Source: CAYWNA01 sp964459305
GTDB lineage: Bacteria; Planctomycetota; Planctomycetia; Pirellulales; Pirellulaceae
Length of the DNA: 64,000 nt
Direction of reading: 5' to 3'
Assembly: GCA_964459305.1 (NCBI GenBank)
Contig: CAYWNA010000036.1
Coordinates: 1 to 64,000, forward strand
A program made the translations under genes and the position numbers. The notes beneath the pieces were generated by a model that saw only the letters and a program-made list of their open reading frames with translations, was not told where the DNA came from and did no database searches. Of this stretch, positions 1 to 8,174 are shown piece after piece. Every line of letters begins with the position of its first letter. Positions within the stretch are counted from its first letter, which is position 1.

Positions 1-510
1 GGGCCGGAGGAAATCGACAAAGGCGAGGCCGCCATGCCCGCACTGCCCAGCCTGGTCGAAGGCGGTGGTTTTTCCGTCGACTTCTGGATCAAGCTGAACG
101 ATTTGTCTCCCGACCAGATCATCGCAGACAGCCGCGACGCGTCGGGCAAGGGCTTCGTGGTCAAGACGGACGAGCACGGCACCATCCGCATCGAAATGAG
201 CGATGGCAAGAACGCGGGCTTCTGGGCCTGCGACCGCGACATCATCAAGCCCGGCGTCTGGCACCACGTGGCAATAATTGTCGACGGCGCTCCAGATATC
301 ATCAGCTTTGTGGTCGACGGGATCCTCTGCGACGGCGGCACGGCCTGCATCTATGGGTTCGGGCGTTTCAGTCCAGAGTCGGGCGACATCAGCGGATCGA
401 AGAAACTCCGCCTCACACCCTCGCTGGAAGGTCGATTGAAACGGCTGCGGGTTTACAACCGCTACCTGCGCACGTCCGAGGCCGTGGCCAATCATCGCGC
501 GGGATTATGA
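1..510 (+). CDS. LamG/ConA-lectin-like domain protein, C-terminal part (5' partial)
   Basis: The reading frame is open from the first base, so the true start lies outside the window and the ATG at 34 is probably internal. The visible ~169 residues form one jelly-roll domain of the LamG/concanavalin type: a 'GGFSVDFWIKLND' strand, a 'PGVWHHVAIIVDG' strand about 60 residues later, and a C-terminal 'LKRLRVYNRYLRTSEAVANHRAG' strand-plus-tail that closes such domains. The family usually binds carbohydrate or acts as an accessory domain of exported hydrolases. The stop at 508-510 is 28 bp before the next gene on the same strand, so the two may be cotranscribed. What precedes this domain cannot be known from the window. 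Confidence 0.75.
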   Translation, partial: GPEEIDKGEAAMPALPSLVEGGGFSVDFWIKLNDLSPDQIIADSRDASGKGFVVKTDEHGTIRIEMSDGKNAGFWACDRDIIKPGVWHHVAIIVDGAPDIISFVVDGILCDGGTACIYGFGRFSPESGDISGSKKLRLTPSLEGRLKRLRVYNRYLRTSEAVANHRAGL

Positions 511-538
511 TCCCGTTGCTAACGAAAGGAAATGTCTT

Positions 539-1867
539 ATGAAAACGAGTTGCCTGATGTCGATCGGAGTTGTTGTTTGTATTGCTGCTCTTCCCATGCC
601 AGGTTCGGCGGAAGAGGGTACGACCAAGGAATGGCAACGCAGCAATCCAGATGTTGTCGTTTACCTGCCACGAGGTGGCAGCCGCAACGATGGCGACAAT
701 GAGCACTTTTTGGTGTTTCCTGCGCCCAAGAGTGATGAGCTCTTGGCCATGTGGACACAGAGTTCCACCGAAGGGCATGGAGATAACCACATCGTGCTCG
801 CACGCAGTTCGGACGGAGAGCAATGGTCCGAGCCAATCTGGATCTACGGTACTCACAAAGGCACCAACGAACCTCAGGCTAGCTGGGGGTTTCCAGTGGT
901 GTCGCGAGCGGGCCGCATCTACTGCTTCTACACCAGCGCTGCCAAAGGTGTTTCCGGCGGGCTGAGTGGTGTCATGGGGGGGCATTATTCAGACGACAAC
1001 GGCAAAACCTGGACCCGGGGCCCCGACACCATCGTGCCGACGACACGCCAAGACCCGGAAGATCTGACATCAGAAGAAAACGCCGTTTTCATCGTCTGGC
1101 AGAAGCCGATTCGCGACCGCCACGGCCGGCTATTGGCCGGGTACACGCGTTGGAAGACCAACAAAGAGAGACTCGGCTCGTTGCATTTCATGCGTTTTGA
1201 CAACATCGACGAATCTCCCGACATCGGACAATTGAAGCTCACTTGGCTGCCCGACAACTACGAGGGAATAACGCTTCCACGTTACGTTCAGCCCCAGGGA
1301 TGTGAAGAGCCAAGTGTCGTGTTGTTGCCGGATGGGCGGCTGCTTGTCACCTGCCGCACCTACACCGGGTACATTTGGTACTCGGTTTCAGACGATGATG
1401 GCCACACCTGGCGCGACGCCGAGGTCTTGAGAAATCACGACAACGGCGAACCGGTTAAACAGCCCCTCGCGTCGTGCCCTATCTATCCGTTGCACGATGG
1501 CCGCTTCCTGCTGCTGTTTCACAACAATGACTACCACGCTCGCAATCAACTGTTTGGTGACAAGCTGCCGGCGAAACATCCGAGAATTCCGTTGTCTTCC
1601 GTGTTTTGCTATCGATGTCCGGCGTACATCGCGGTCGGAGAGTTTCGTCCGGCTGCGCACCAACCGATCTGGTTCAGCAAACCGAAACAGATTCTCGATA
1701 CCGACGGACTACCCGTGGGACCGAAACGAACCGATGAAATTGCCACCTATCCAAGTGTTACGCACTTCAAAGGCCGAGAGACGTTGTGGTATCCCGATCG
1801 CAAACACTTCTTGCTTGGAAAGTTCATTGACAAAGACATGCTTTCGGGGCTGACCGTCAAGCAGTGA
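539..1867 (+). CDS. Exported BNR-repeat (sialidase-like) protein
   Basis: 442 residues with a signal peptide (hydrophobic 7-23, 'MPGSA' cleavage region). Three Asp-box motifs (S-x-D-x-G-x-x-W) are visible: SSDGEQW near 90-96, SDDNGKTW at 151-158 and SDDDGHTW at 284-291. This indicates a six-bladed beta-propeller of the exo-sialidase/BNR superfamily. 'QGCEEPSVVLLPDGRLLVTCR' is the strand pair that carries a catalytic Glu in such proteins. Whether the substrate is sialic acid is doubtful; planctomycetal members are often found with sulfatases and may cleave other sugars. The start has AAAGGA upstream. It converges with the operon ending at 1896, only 28 bp away, and no hairpin terminator is obvious in that gap. 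Confidence 0.8.
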   Translation: MKTSCLMSIGVVVCIAALPMPGSAEEGTTKEWQRSNPDVVVYLPRGGSRNDGDNEHFLVFPAPKSDELLAMWTQSSTEGHGDNHIVLARSSDGEQWSEPIWIYGTHKGTNEPQASWGFPVVSRAGRIYCFYTSAAKGVSGGLSGVMGGHYSDDNGKTWTRGPDTIVPTTRQDPEDLTSEENAVFIVWQKPIRDRHGRLLAGYTRWKTNKERLGSLHFMRFDNIDESPDIGQLKLTWLPDNYEGITLPRYVQPQGCEEPSVVLLPDGRLLVTCRTYTGYIWYSVSDDDGHTWRDAEVLRNHDNGEPVKQPLASCPIYPLHDGRFLLLFHNNDYHARNQLFGDKLPAKHPRIPLSSVFCYRCPAYIAVGEFRPAAHQPIWFSKPKQILDTDGLPVGPKRTDEIATYPSVTHFKGRETLWYPDRKHFLLGKFIDKDMLSGLTVKQ

Positions 1868-1895
1868 TTTCCGCTGGGACAAGTTACTCAACAGA

Positions 1896-4058
1896 TCACT
1901 CTTCGGTATCGGCTTTCGATTTGATTCTCCGAGTCTTGAGCGATTTCTCCTCCGACGCAATCATCTTCCTGTAATCCCGCACCTTGTAGAGAAAGTCGTC
2001 GTCGTAAACGGCAATCGGATACATCAGTCCCAGACCGCGCGCTGCAATCACCATCCGCTTCGCTTCCACTTCGGCGGACCGAATCTTCACCTCGGCAACA
2101 GTCCATTCATCCTGTTTCACCGCCTGCAGTGCATCGAGCAGATTCAGAACACTCTCGGCGAAGTGGTAACGCCGCTCGGCGGAGATCAAGATGGTCTCAA
2201 TCAGTGTTTTCGATTTCCCGCTCGTTTCAAGCACCAACGCTTCCTTGGCGGCAACCAACGACTGCCTGGCATCATCACGAAGTTCCGTCACAAACGGTTC
2301 CGTGACCCGATATTCGTGATAGGTGTACATGTCCCAGTATTTGTGAAGCCGGTCGATCTTGTCGGCAACGATCTGACGGCTCAACACATCCATCCGGCGA
2401 TCAAAGCGAGTGTGGCTCAGCGCCTCTTTCACCGCTTTCCGTGCCGGTTCGCTGAAAAGCCTCGCGATATCTTTTTCCATGAATCGATTGGCATGGGTTG
2501 TTGTTGGATTCCACGAATACTCGGCCAACGCATCAAAGTTGACTTGGAACACATCGTGATACCAAGCCTGGGAAACAATGCTGCGATACCCGTCCGCATG
2601 GATCCTCAGCACCTCGTCACGGATGATTTCGGGGAGCATGTAGACGGTGTAATCCCATGCGTACTGTGTGTAGAGCGCATATTTCCATCCTCCGGGCCAG
2701 ACCCGGTTCCACGCCTTTTGCTGCGGCTGGTGGTGCGGGGTGTAGAAGTTGCGGATGCCGGGAAGCTGGTCGCGGATGTAAGCGACCTGTTCCATCTCAT
2801 TGGGCATGAATTCGATGTAGTCGGCAAGCAGCGCGATTTCGAGATCAGGATTGACACCGTGAATGATCTTCCGGGCGGTCTTGATCCGCTGGGCGATGAC
2901 ACTCATGACGTTCGGACCGTGAGTGATGATCGGACGCTTGGTCTCGATGGTGATGATCGCAATTCCGTCCACATTGCTGTAACGGGTCACCAGCTCATGG
3001 AGCACCTTGTCGTAGAACGCGGTCGATTCCGGGTGCTCCGGAGCCCGGTCGGGGATGCCCAGCACCGGCTGGAGCTGTTTGGTAAAGTAGTCCTGGGCGA
3101 TTTGCAGGTGGGGGCTGATGCCCCGATCTTTGGCATAATCAATCAGTTCTCCGAGGAACTCGTCTTCGACATTCGGAGCAGTGTACTTAATCCAAACCTG
3201 TTCCTCTTTTTCCGCGTCCCACGTCCTCAGCGGGCGATTGCGACAGACCAGTTGCGGATACGATTTTAGATCGACCGGATAGCCGATCCATTGATTCTTC
3301 TCCATGTCCAGATTGCCCATTAGCTTTCCGGAGCCGATGATCTCGAAGAAGATGTGGCTGTATTTGCGGTCGACCATCCAGTCGATGTATTCTTTCCACT
3401 GCTCGAAGTTGAACGCACTTGGCCCGATCATATAGCCCTGCCCGCCCAGATCGACAAGAAGCCCCCGTTCCTTGAACGCCGGGAAGTCAACGATCTTGAC
3501 ATCAGGGAAGTAGAACGTGTCGTCCTTCTTCTCGATGAGCTGGACGACGGTGGACATGGCGCTCCAGATGCCGCGCGTTGCATTGGCCCCGACGATCACG
3601 CGACGGGGCGTACCGTCAAGCACCTCAAGCACATAGCCTTGATCCCCTATGTCACTCATGTCGTCGGCCAGCTTCGGCCGGATGGTGGACACCGCGTCCT
3701 TTCCGAGAAAGAAATCGATGGTCATGACCGGCCGGTCGGCAACCGGGGAGACACCGAAAGTTGTACGCAGCCGCTTCTGGATTTCTGCATCAATCAACTC
3801 CGGAATCAACTCGCTGTGGTAGTGGAACACCACATTGAGGGCATTGCTGTCACCAACTGCGATTGGCTCCCCTGCGACATGCGTCTCGCGCGGTTCGGGA
3901 ATTACACGGACGCCCGCGTGGCCAGATCCAGACCCGTACGCGGCATGGACCACGCTCAAGACACAGATCATTGTCAGTGCAAACACAGAAAGCGACACAG
4001 TGAGAGGAGACAATAAGCGGTTTCTGTGTTGACATGTCTTTGTGTGCAAAATTCTCAT
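1896..4058 (-). CDS. Exported GH20/GH67-like glycosidase (domain-2 plus barrel)
   Basis: 720 residues from the ATG at 4056-4058, chosen because AAAGGACG lies just upstream; an in-frame start ten codons earlier lacks this. The signal peptide is around residues 15-40. The N-terminal third resembles the zincin-like domain that precedes the barrel in GH20 hexosaminidases and GH67 glucuronidases ('GYVLEVLDGTPRRVIVGANATRGIWSA' region). A TIM-barrel-like part follows ('FKERGLLVDLGGQG', 'WMVDRKYSHIFFEIIGSG'), then an all-helical C-terminus rich in charged residues with a 'YSWNP' segment as in GH67/GH115-type proteins. The classical GH20 H-x-GGDE catalytic motif is not seen, so the activity is uncertain. 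It is the last gene of the operon, 35 bp after the GH127 gene. Confidence 0.65.
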   Translation of the reverse strand: MRILHTKTCQHRNRLLSPLTVSLSVFALTMICVLSVVHAAYGSGSGHAGVRVIPEPRETHVAGEPIAVGDSNALNVVFHYHSELIPELIDAEIQKRLRTTFGVSPVADRPVMTIDFFLGKDAVSTIRPKLADDMSDIGDQGYVLEVLDGTPRRVIVGANATRGIWSAMSTVVQLIEKKDDTFYFPDVKIVDFPAFKERGLLVDLGGQGYMIGPSAFNFEQWKEYIDWMVDRKYSHIFFEIIGSGKLMGNLDMEKNQWIGYPVDLKSYPQLVCRNRPLRTWDAEKEEQVWIKYTAPNVEDEFLGELIDYAKDRGISPHLQIAQDYFTKQLQPVLGIPDRAPEHPESTAFYDKVLHELVTRYSNVDGIAIITIETKRPIITHGPNVMSVIAQRIKTARKIIHGVNPDLEIALLADYIEFMPNEMEQVAYIRDQLPGIRNFYTPHHQPQQKAWNRVWPGGWKYALYTQYAWDYTVYMLPEIIRDEVLRIHADGYRSIVSQAWYHDVFQVNFDALAEYSWNPTTTHANRFMEKDIARLFSEPARKAVKEALSHTRFDRRMDVLSRQIVADKIDRLHKYWDMYTYHEYRVTEPFVTELRDDARQSLVAAKEALVLETSGKSKTLIETILISAERRYHFAESVLNLLDALQAVKQDEWTVAEVKIRSAEVEAKRMVIAARGLGLMYPIAVYDDDFLYKVRDYRKMIASEEKSLKTRRIKSKADTEE

Positions 4059-4093
4059 CCTACGTCCTTTCGCAAGTTGATTGCACATTCGCT

Positions 4094-5944
4094 CTAGTTC
4101 GTTGTGTGCCCGACGATCAATTCATCGTCGACGAACTGTTCGTGGTAGGGATTGGGTACCTTGAAGTAGACGGCCTCGCCGCCCGGATCGGTAAACTCGG
4201 TGAGCACCAGCGACAGCGTTGGCTTGACGATCGGATAAAAGGCGCCCGGCTTCCAGGCCTTCACGCGGCACGCCAGGCCGTCGCCACTTGGGTTGTCGAT
4301 GGGACCTTCCAGCGTTGTGGGATCAATGGCGATTAGTCTCAGATCCATGTGCGCCAGCGCCTCGTTCTGTTTTCGGCTTAAGCAGAACAGCGTTGGCCCG
4401 CGCATCACCGCCACGCGCCCCGCCTGTGCCACGCGGCCTTTGACCAAGCGCAGCGGCATGGACATCTCAAGTTTCACCTGATCGCCCGGTTTCCAGGTGC
4501 GCGTGAGCGTGTACCACCGGCCACCTGAAATCGGCTCCGTGACACCGCTGATCCTGGCCTCGTTGCACCAGCGTGGGATGCGAAGTCGCAACGGGAATGT
4601 GGCCTTCCGCGATGGATCCAAGTGAACGACTATGCGGCCCGACCGGGGATAGTCCGTCTCCTGTCTGAGGGTCAAACTCAGCCCATCGTCCAGCGAGAAC
4701 TTCGTCTGGGAAGCCGAGTACAGGTTGATCACCGGTCCGCCGTCCTGCTGGTAGTAGATCGTCGTGGGCAACTCGGTAATGATTCGGCGATAGTTGTTCG
4801 GGCAACACTTGGCTGGGGCAAAAGGAGAATAGCGACGGGGCCCATCGAACGGCGTGTAGTAGCGGATGCTGCGTCCGTCGGGGGACTGGGCGGCAAACAG
4901 ACCGTTGTAGATCGCCCGCTCCATCAGGTCGCCATAGAGCGTCTCGCCTTCCAAGCGTAGCAACTCGTCGCAAAGCCGGATCAGATAAGCCGTCGCGCAG
5001 GTCTCGGCCAGGTTCTCCGTTCCCTCCTGAGTGTCGTGCCAGCACTCGTGATCGCCCGCTGTGCCGGTGATTACCAGACCGTTTTGTCGAAGCAGAAAGT
5101 CAATCAGGTCGTGGGCCGACCGCACGAGGCGCTCGTCGGGTTGCAGCCGGTGCAGGCGCAACTGAGCCACACAGCGGCAACAATGGGAATAGGCATGGCC
5201 TTCGAGCTGCCCCCACCGGCCGCAGATAATCGACGCTTCCCATTCGGGCAGCTTCCGATGATTGACCACGAAATCCACGTAACGGCGCTCGCCGGTCTCG
5301 CGGTGCAGGGCCAGCATGGCCGATTCAATGCCGGTGACGGCAACATTTACGGTGACCAATCCTTGGCCCGGCACGCCGTCGGGCTGGGCCGACCAGCGAC
5401 GGATAACGTAGTCGGCCAGCTTGCCGGCGGCTTCCAGAGACGGCTTTTCGCCAAACAGTCGATGGTCGGCCGCCAGCGCATAGATGATGTATCCCATCGC
5501 ATGGATGTCCCACAGCTTCCACATGCGATCCTTGGGCTGGAGTAGACCGATGTAGCCATCCGGCTCCTGCTCTTTAATCGTCTCTTCGATCAAGTGTTTC
5601 TTCAGCACCAACGCGCGTTCGTCGCCCGTGTATGCAGCCAGACCAACGCTGGCATCGATCAGCATACCCAGCCCTACGAGCGAGCCGCGGTCTTTCTGTC
5701 GAAGCGACCGGAGGAACCCCTTCTCGATGTCCAGAGCCAGCAGATTGTTTTTCACCGTTAACTGGATGCGTTCGCCAATGGTGCCGCCAACCTTGACCTG
5801 TCGGCTTTCCAGAGGTACCAACCGGTCAGCCGCTTGCGCCCCTTGGCACGCGCCATAGAGCATGAGTAACAATACAGCCATCAGGATTCCAACGGTCGAC
5901 GCGGATCTTCTCGACGGTGAGGCGATGTTCGGCAACATGGTCAT
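4094..5944 (-). CDS. Exported GH127-type (DUF1680) beta-L-arabinofuranosidase-like protein
   Basis: 616 residues with a signal peptide (hydrophobic 18-34, 'CQGAQAA'). The family's zinc/nucleophile set is present: E314-T-C316 in 'NLAETCATAY' and the paired C380-C381 in 'AKCCPNNYRR', matching the Glu-x-Cys and Cys-Cys ligands known for GH127 beta-L-arabinofuranosidases. The (alpha/alpha)6 barrel covers roughly 60-400, with beta-sandwich domains to the end. Length is normal for the family. The role would be to release L-arabinofuranose or a related sugar from glycans in the periplasm or outside the cell. It sits 30 bp downstream of the phosphofructokinase gene and 35 bp upstream of the GH20/GH67-like gene. 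The family assignment is firm, the exact substrate is not. Confidence 0.85.
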   Translation of the reverse strand: MTMLPNIASPSRRSASTVGILMAVLLLMLYGACQGAQAADRLVPLESRQVKVGGTIGERIQLTVKNNLLALDIEKGFLRSLRQKDRGSLVGLGMLIDASVGLAAYTGDERALVLKKHLIEETIKEQEPDGYIGLLQPKDRMWKLWDIHAMGYIIYALAADHRLFGEKPSLEAAGKLADYVIRRWSAQPDGVPGQGLVTVNVAVTGIESAMLALHRETGERRYVDFVVNHRKLPEWEASIICGRWGQLEGHAYSHCCRCVAQLRLHRLQPDERLVRSAHDLIDFLLRQNGLVITGTAGDHECWHDTQEGTENLAETCATAYLIRLCDELLRLEGETLYGDLMERAIYNGLFAAQSPDGRSIRYYTPFDGPRRYSPFAPAKCCPNNYRRIITELPTTIYYQQDGGPVINLYSASQTKFSLDDGLSLTLRQETDYPRSGRIVVHLDPSRKATFPLRLRIPRWCNEARISGVTEPISGGRWYTLTRTWKPGDQVKLEMSMPLRLVKGRVAQAGRVAVMRGPTLFCLSRKQNEALAHMDLRLIAIDPTTLEGPIDNPSGDGLACRVKAWKPGAFYPIVKPTLSLVLTEFTDPGGEAVYFKVPNPYHEQFVDDELIVGHTTN

Positions 5945-5974
5945 CTCCTGTCTGCAAGATGGGCCGGCGGCGTC

Positions 5975-7156
5975 TCATGGGGCCAGATGCGTGTAACGGC
6001 GCAGCGGGCCTCCGACCAGCGGCTCGACGTATTCACTAAAACTCTCCGCGATGTTGTTCTTCGCGTCATTGAGGTATTGGCCGGGCAGAAAGCGTTCGGC
6101 GTTGGCCGCCTTCTCCAGGGGCACGCTATCGAAGCCGATGCGGAATGGCTCGTTGCTCTCGCGTCGGATGGCGGCCATGAATCCCGTGGCGCCGGCAAAG
6201 ACATGTTTGGCGGCGAAACGCCCGACGCCCTCAGCGGCGTCGCGGTCGATCGGCGAAACGTGGTGGCTCGACGAACGGGCAAGCAGCCCCGGCTTTTCGC
6301 TACGGGCTCGCAAGCCGAGTTCCGCCGTGACCAGATTTGCCAGAATGGATGCCACGTCACCGGGCAGTCGATGGCCGAATCCATCACTGGCGGCCGCGCT
6401 CTGGGCCATTCCGAACGACTCGCCCTTGTCATCGCGCAATCCCTCGGAAACGACGACCACCACCCAGCCTTGTCGGTCATAGACGTTCTGAACGTCCCTA
6501 AGGAACCTTTCCTTTGAGAGGCCAATCTCTGGAACGTAAATCAAGTGAGGAGCATCTTCGGGCTTTTCACGCGCAACAACGGCGGCCGCCGCCGTCCATC
6601 CGGCATTGCGTCCGATGACTTCCATGATGGAAACCGGTGTGGGGAGCGAACGGATATCCATTCCAAGATCGACCGTTGCCTGAGCAATAAAGCGGGCGCA
6701 ACTGCCGTAGCCGGGGCAGAAGTCGGTCTCCGGCAAATCGTTGTCGATCGTCTTCGGGATGCCCGCGGTGCGCATTTCATAGCCCATTTCTTCTGCGGCC
6801 TTCGCCATCTTGTTGGCCGTGTCCATCGAGTCGTTTCCACCGACGTAGAAGAAATAGCGTATGTCGCGCCGCTGACAGATTTCGATCGCCTGCGCGATGT
6901 CTTCATCGTTCATCTTTTTGCGGCATGACCCAAGCGCGGCGGCCGGTGCCAATCGGATCTCGTCCCAAATCGCCCGCGGTTGGGCGCGCAAGTCGACGAA
7001 ATCCTCCTCCAACAGCCCCGTAATCCCATGGCGAGCGCCCCAGATCTGGCTGGATGCATCCAGGGTATCGAGGACTTCGACAACCGCGCCGGCGGCGCTC
7101 GCGTTGATGACGGCCGTGGGGCCGCCGCCTTGAGCGATCAGAAAACTGCCTTTCAC
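5975..7156 (-). CDS. pfp: PPi-type 6-phosphofructokinase family protein
   Basis: 393 residues, cytoplasmic. Family motifs: the phosphate loop 'GGGPT' at 10-14, 'GGNDS' at 106-110, 'PKTIDND' at 134-140 and 'MEVIGR' at 178-183. Asp/Asn at the third position of GG(D/N)DS, where ATP enzymes have GGDGS, points to pyrophosphate as phosphoryl donor. The usual reaction is reversible phosphorylation of fructose 6-phosphate. The start is a GTG (7154-7156) inside the stop region of the aldolase gene (GTGA overlap, 4 bp) with GGAGGG about 8 nt upstream, so translation is probably coupled. Finding it inside a polysaccharide-degradation operon suggests dedicated processing of the imported sugar. Another hexulose phosphate, such as tagatose 6-phosphate, cannot be excluded as substrate. 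Confidence 0.88.
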   Translation of the reverse strand: MKGSFLIAQGGGPTAVINASAAGAVVEVLDTLDASSQIWGARHGITGLLEEDFVDLRAQPRAIWDEIRLAPAAALGSCRKKMNDEDIAQAIEICQRRDIRYFFYVGGNDSMDTANKMAKAAEEMGYEMRTAGIPKTIDNDLPETDFCPGYGSCARFIAQATVDLGMDIRSLPTPVSIMEVIGRNAGWTAAAAVVAREKPEDAPHLIYVPEIGLSKERFLRDVQNVYDRQGWVVVVVSEGLRDDKGESFGMAQSAAASDGFGHRLPGDVASILANLVTAELGLRARSEKPGLLARSSSHHVSPIDRDAAEGVGRFAAKHVFAGATGFMAAIRRESNEPFRIGFDSVPLEKAANAERFLPGQYLNDAKNNIAESFSEYVEPLVGGPLRRYTHLAP

Positions 7157-8007
7157 GCTTTGCCCTCCGATCCGGTGAGGCTCAGGATCCAGCGAACGTC
7201 ATCCTTCAGCTTGTCTTTGACATACTGTCGGCAACGCCAAGGGTGGCCTTGGTGGTCGGTGTTGTTGTAGGCCTCGTCGAAATACGTCAGGAAGTTGTTT
7301 CGCAGCATGGTGCCGAAATTGATCTTTGCCATACCATTGGCAATGCACTCTTTGACGGTTTCTTCGGGCATTCCGGTGCAGCCGTGAAGTACCAGCGGAA
7401 CGTCGGTGATGGCGCGCACTTCCTTAAGGCGTTCGACGTTGATCTGCGGCTCGCCCTTGTAGTAGCCGTGCGAGTTACCGATCGCGACGGCCAGTATGTC
7501 CACGTCGACTTCTGCGGTGAAGTGCCTCACATCATCCAACTGCACGATCAACGGGCTGTTCGGATCGCTCTCGCCAGTCAGCAGTTGCCCGACTTCGGCC
7601 TCGACGCTCACACCAACGGCGCTGGCAATCTCGACCACCTTTTTCGTGATGGCGATGTTCTCGTCGATCGGCCGGTCTGACGCATCGCACATAATCGACG
7701 TGAAGCCCGACCGCAACGCGTCCACGCAGTCGGCGAATGTCTGGCCGTGATCCAGATGAATGGCAACCGGAATACTGGGCGCGAATTCTTCGATCATGTG
7801 CCGCGTGGCATGCCCGACATAGCCCATTCCTTGGTAGCGTGCGTTCTTGGCGTAAACGTTGATGATCAGCGGCGATTTCAACTCCTCGGCCGTTTCCAGG
7901 CAGGCTCGCATAATGTCGTAGTTACCACCGTTCGAGTTGATCGCCGCGACCGCATAGCCGCTCTTGTGGGCTTTCTCGATCATCGGTTTCGAAGCAGTCA
8001 CAGGCAT
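7153..8007 (-). CDS. Class II (zinc) ketose-bisphosphate aldolase
   Basis: 284 residues, the normal length of the short class II fructose-bisphosphate/tagatose-bisphosphate aldolases (FbaA/GatY/KbaY group). Visible motifs: 'AIHLDHGQT' (D86, H87), 'SVEAEVGQL' (E136/E138), 'GNSHGYYKG' (H180) and 'LVLHGCTG' (H208), which together supply the catalytic Asp and the zinc ligands. The enzyme splits a ketose 1,6-bisphosphate into DHAP and an aldehyde phosphate in the cytoplasm. Fructose versus tagatose bisphosphate cannot be decided by eye. The ATG has GAGGAG 8 nt upstream. Its last codon overlaps the GTG start of the phosphofructokinase gene. The untranslated leader resembles the leader of the gene starting at 12586. 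Confidence 0.88.
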   Translation of the reverse strand: MPVTASKPMIEKAHKSGYAVAAINSNGGNYDIMRACLETAEELKSPLIINVYAKNARYQGMGYVGHATRHMIEEFAPSIPVAIHLDHGQTFADCVDALRSGFTSIMCDASDRPIDENIAITKKVVEIASAVGVSVEAEVGQLLTGESDPNSPLIVQLDDVRHFTAEVDVDILAVAIGNSHGYYKGEPQINVERLKEVRAITDVPLVLHGCTGMPEETVKECIANGMAKINFGTMLRNNFLTYFDEAYNNTDHQGHPWRCRQYVKDKLKDDVRWILSLTGSEGKA

Positions 8008-8060
8008 GGTTGTTTCTCCTCAGCAACGATACAGCGGACAGGTCCAATTTGCCGGAACGG
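8008..8060. repeat. Degenerate REP-like leader upstream of the aldolase
   Basis: Reading towards the aldolase start, this stretch shares the motif GGACCTGTCC (8036-8045), a TCGTTGCTGAGGAGAAACAACC-like leader and a TTCAAAAGGAG segment with the perfect hairpin found in front of the gene starting at 12586. Here the arms have diverged (AACG...GGACA on one side, CGGAACGGCTCC on the other). The rest of the 167-bp gap to the sulfatase stop at 8175 shows nothing recognisable. Confidence 0.5.
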
Positions 8061-8174
8061 CTCCTTTTGAATGGATTCAGGGGCTGTTGCTCTTGAATCG
8101 GATGAACCGGCAGTCGTCTTGTCGCCCGTCCAAGTCGTTCAGCGTCGCACCAGCATCGAAAGCTCCAGACATAC

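Noticed and set aside
539..1867. True sialidase for host sialic acid
   Set aside because: Only the Asp boxes and propeller pattern are visible; the arginine triad could not be placed, so a broader BNR-family call is used.
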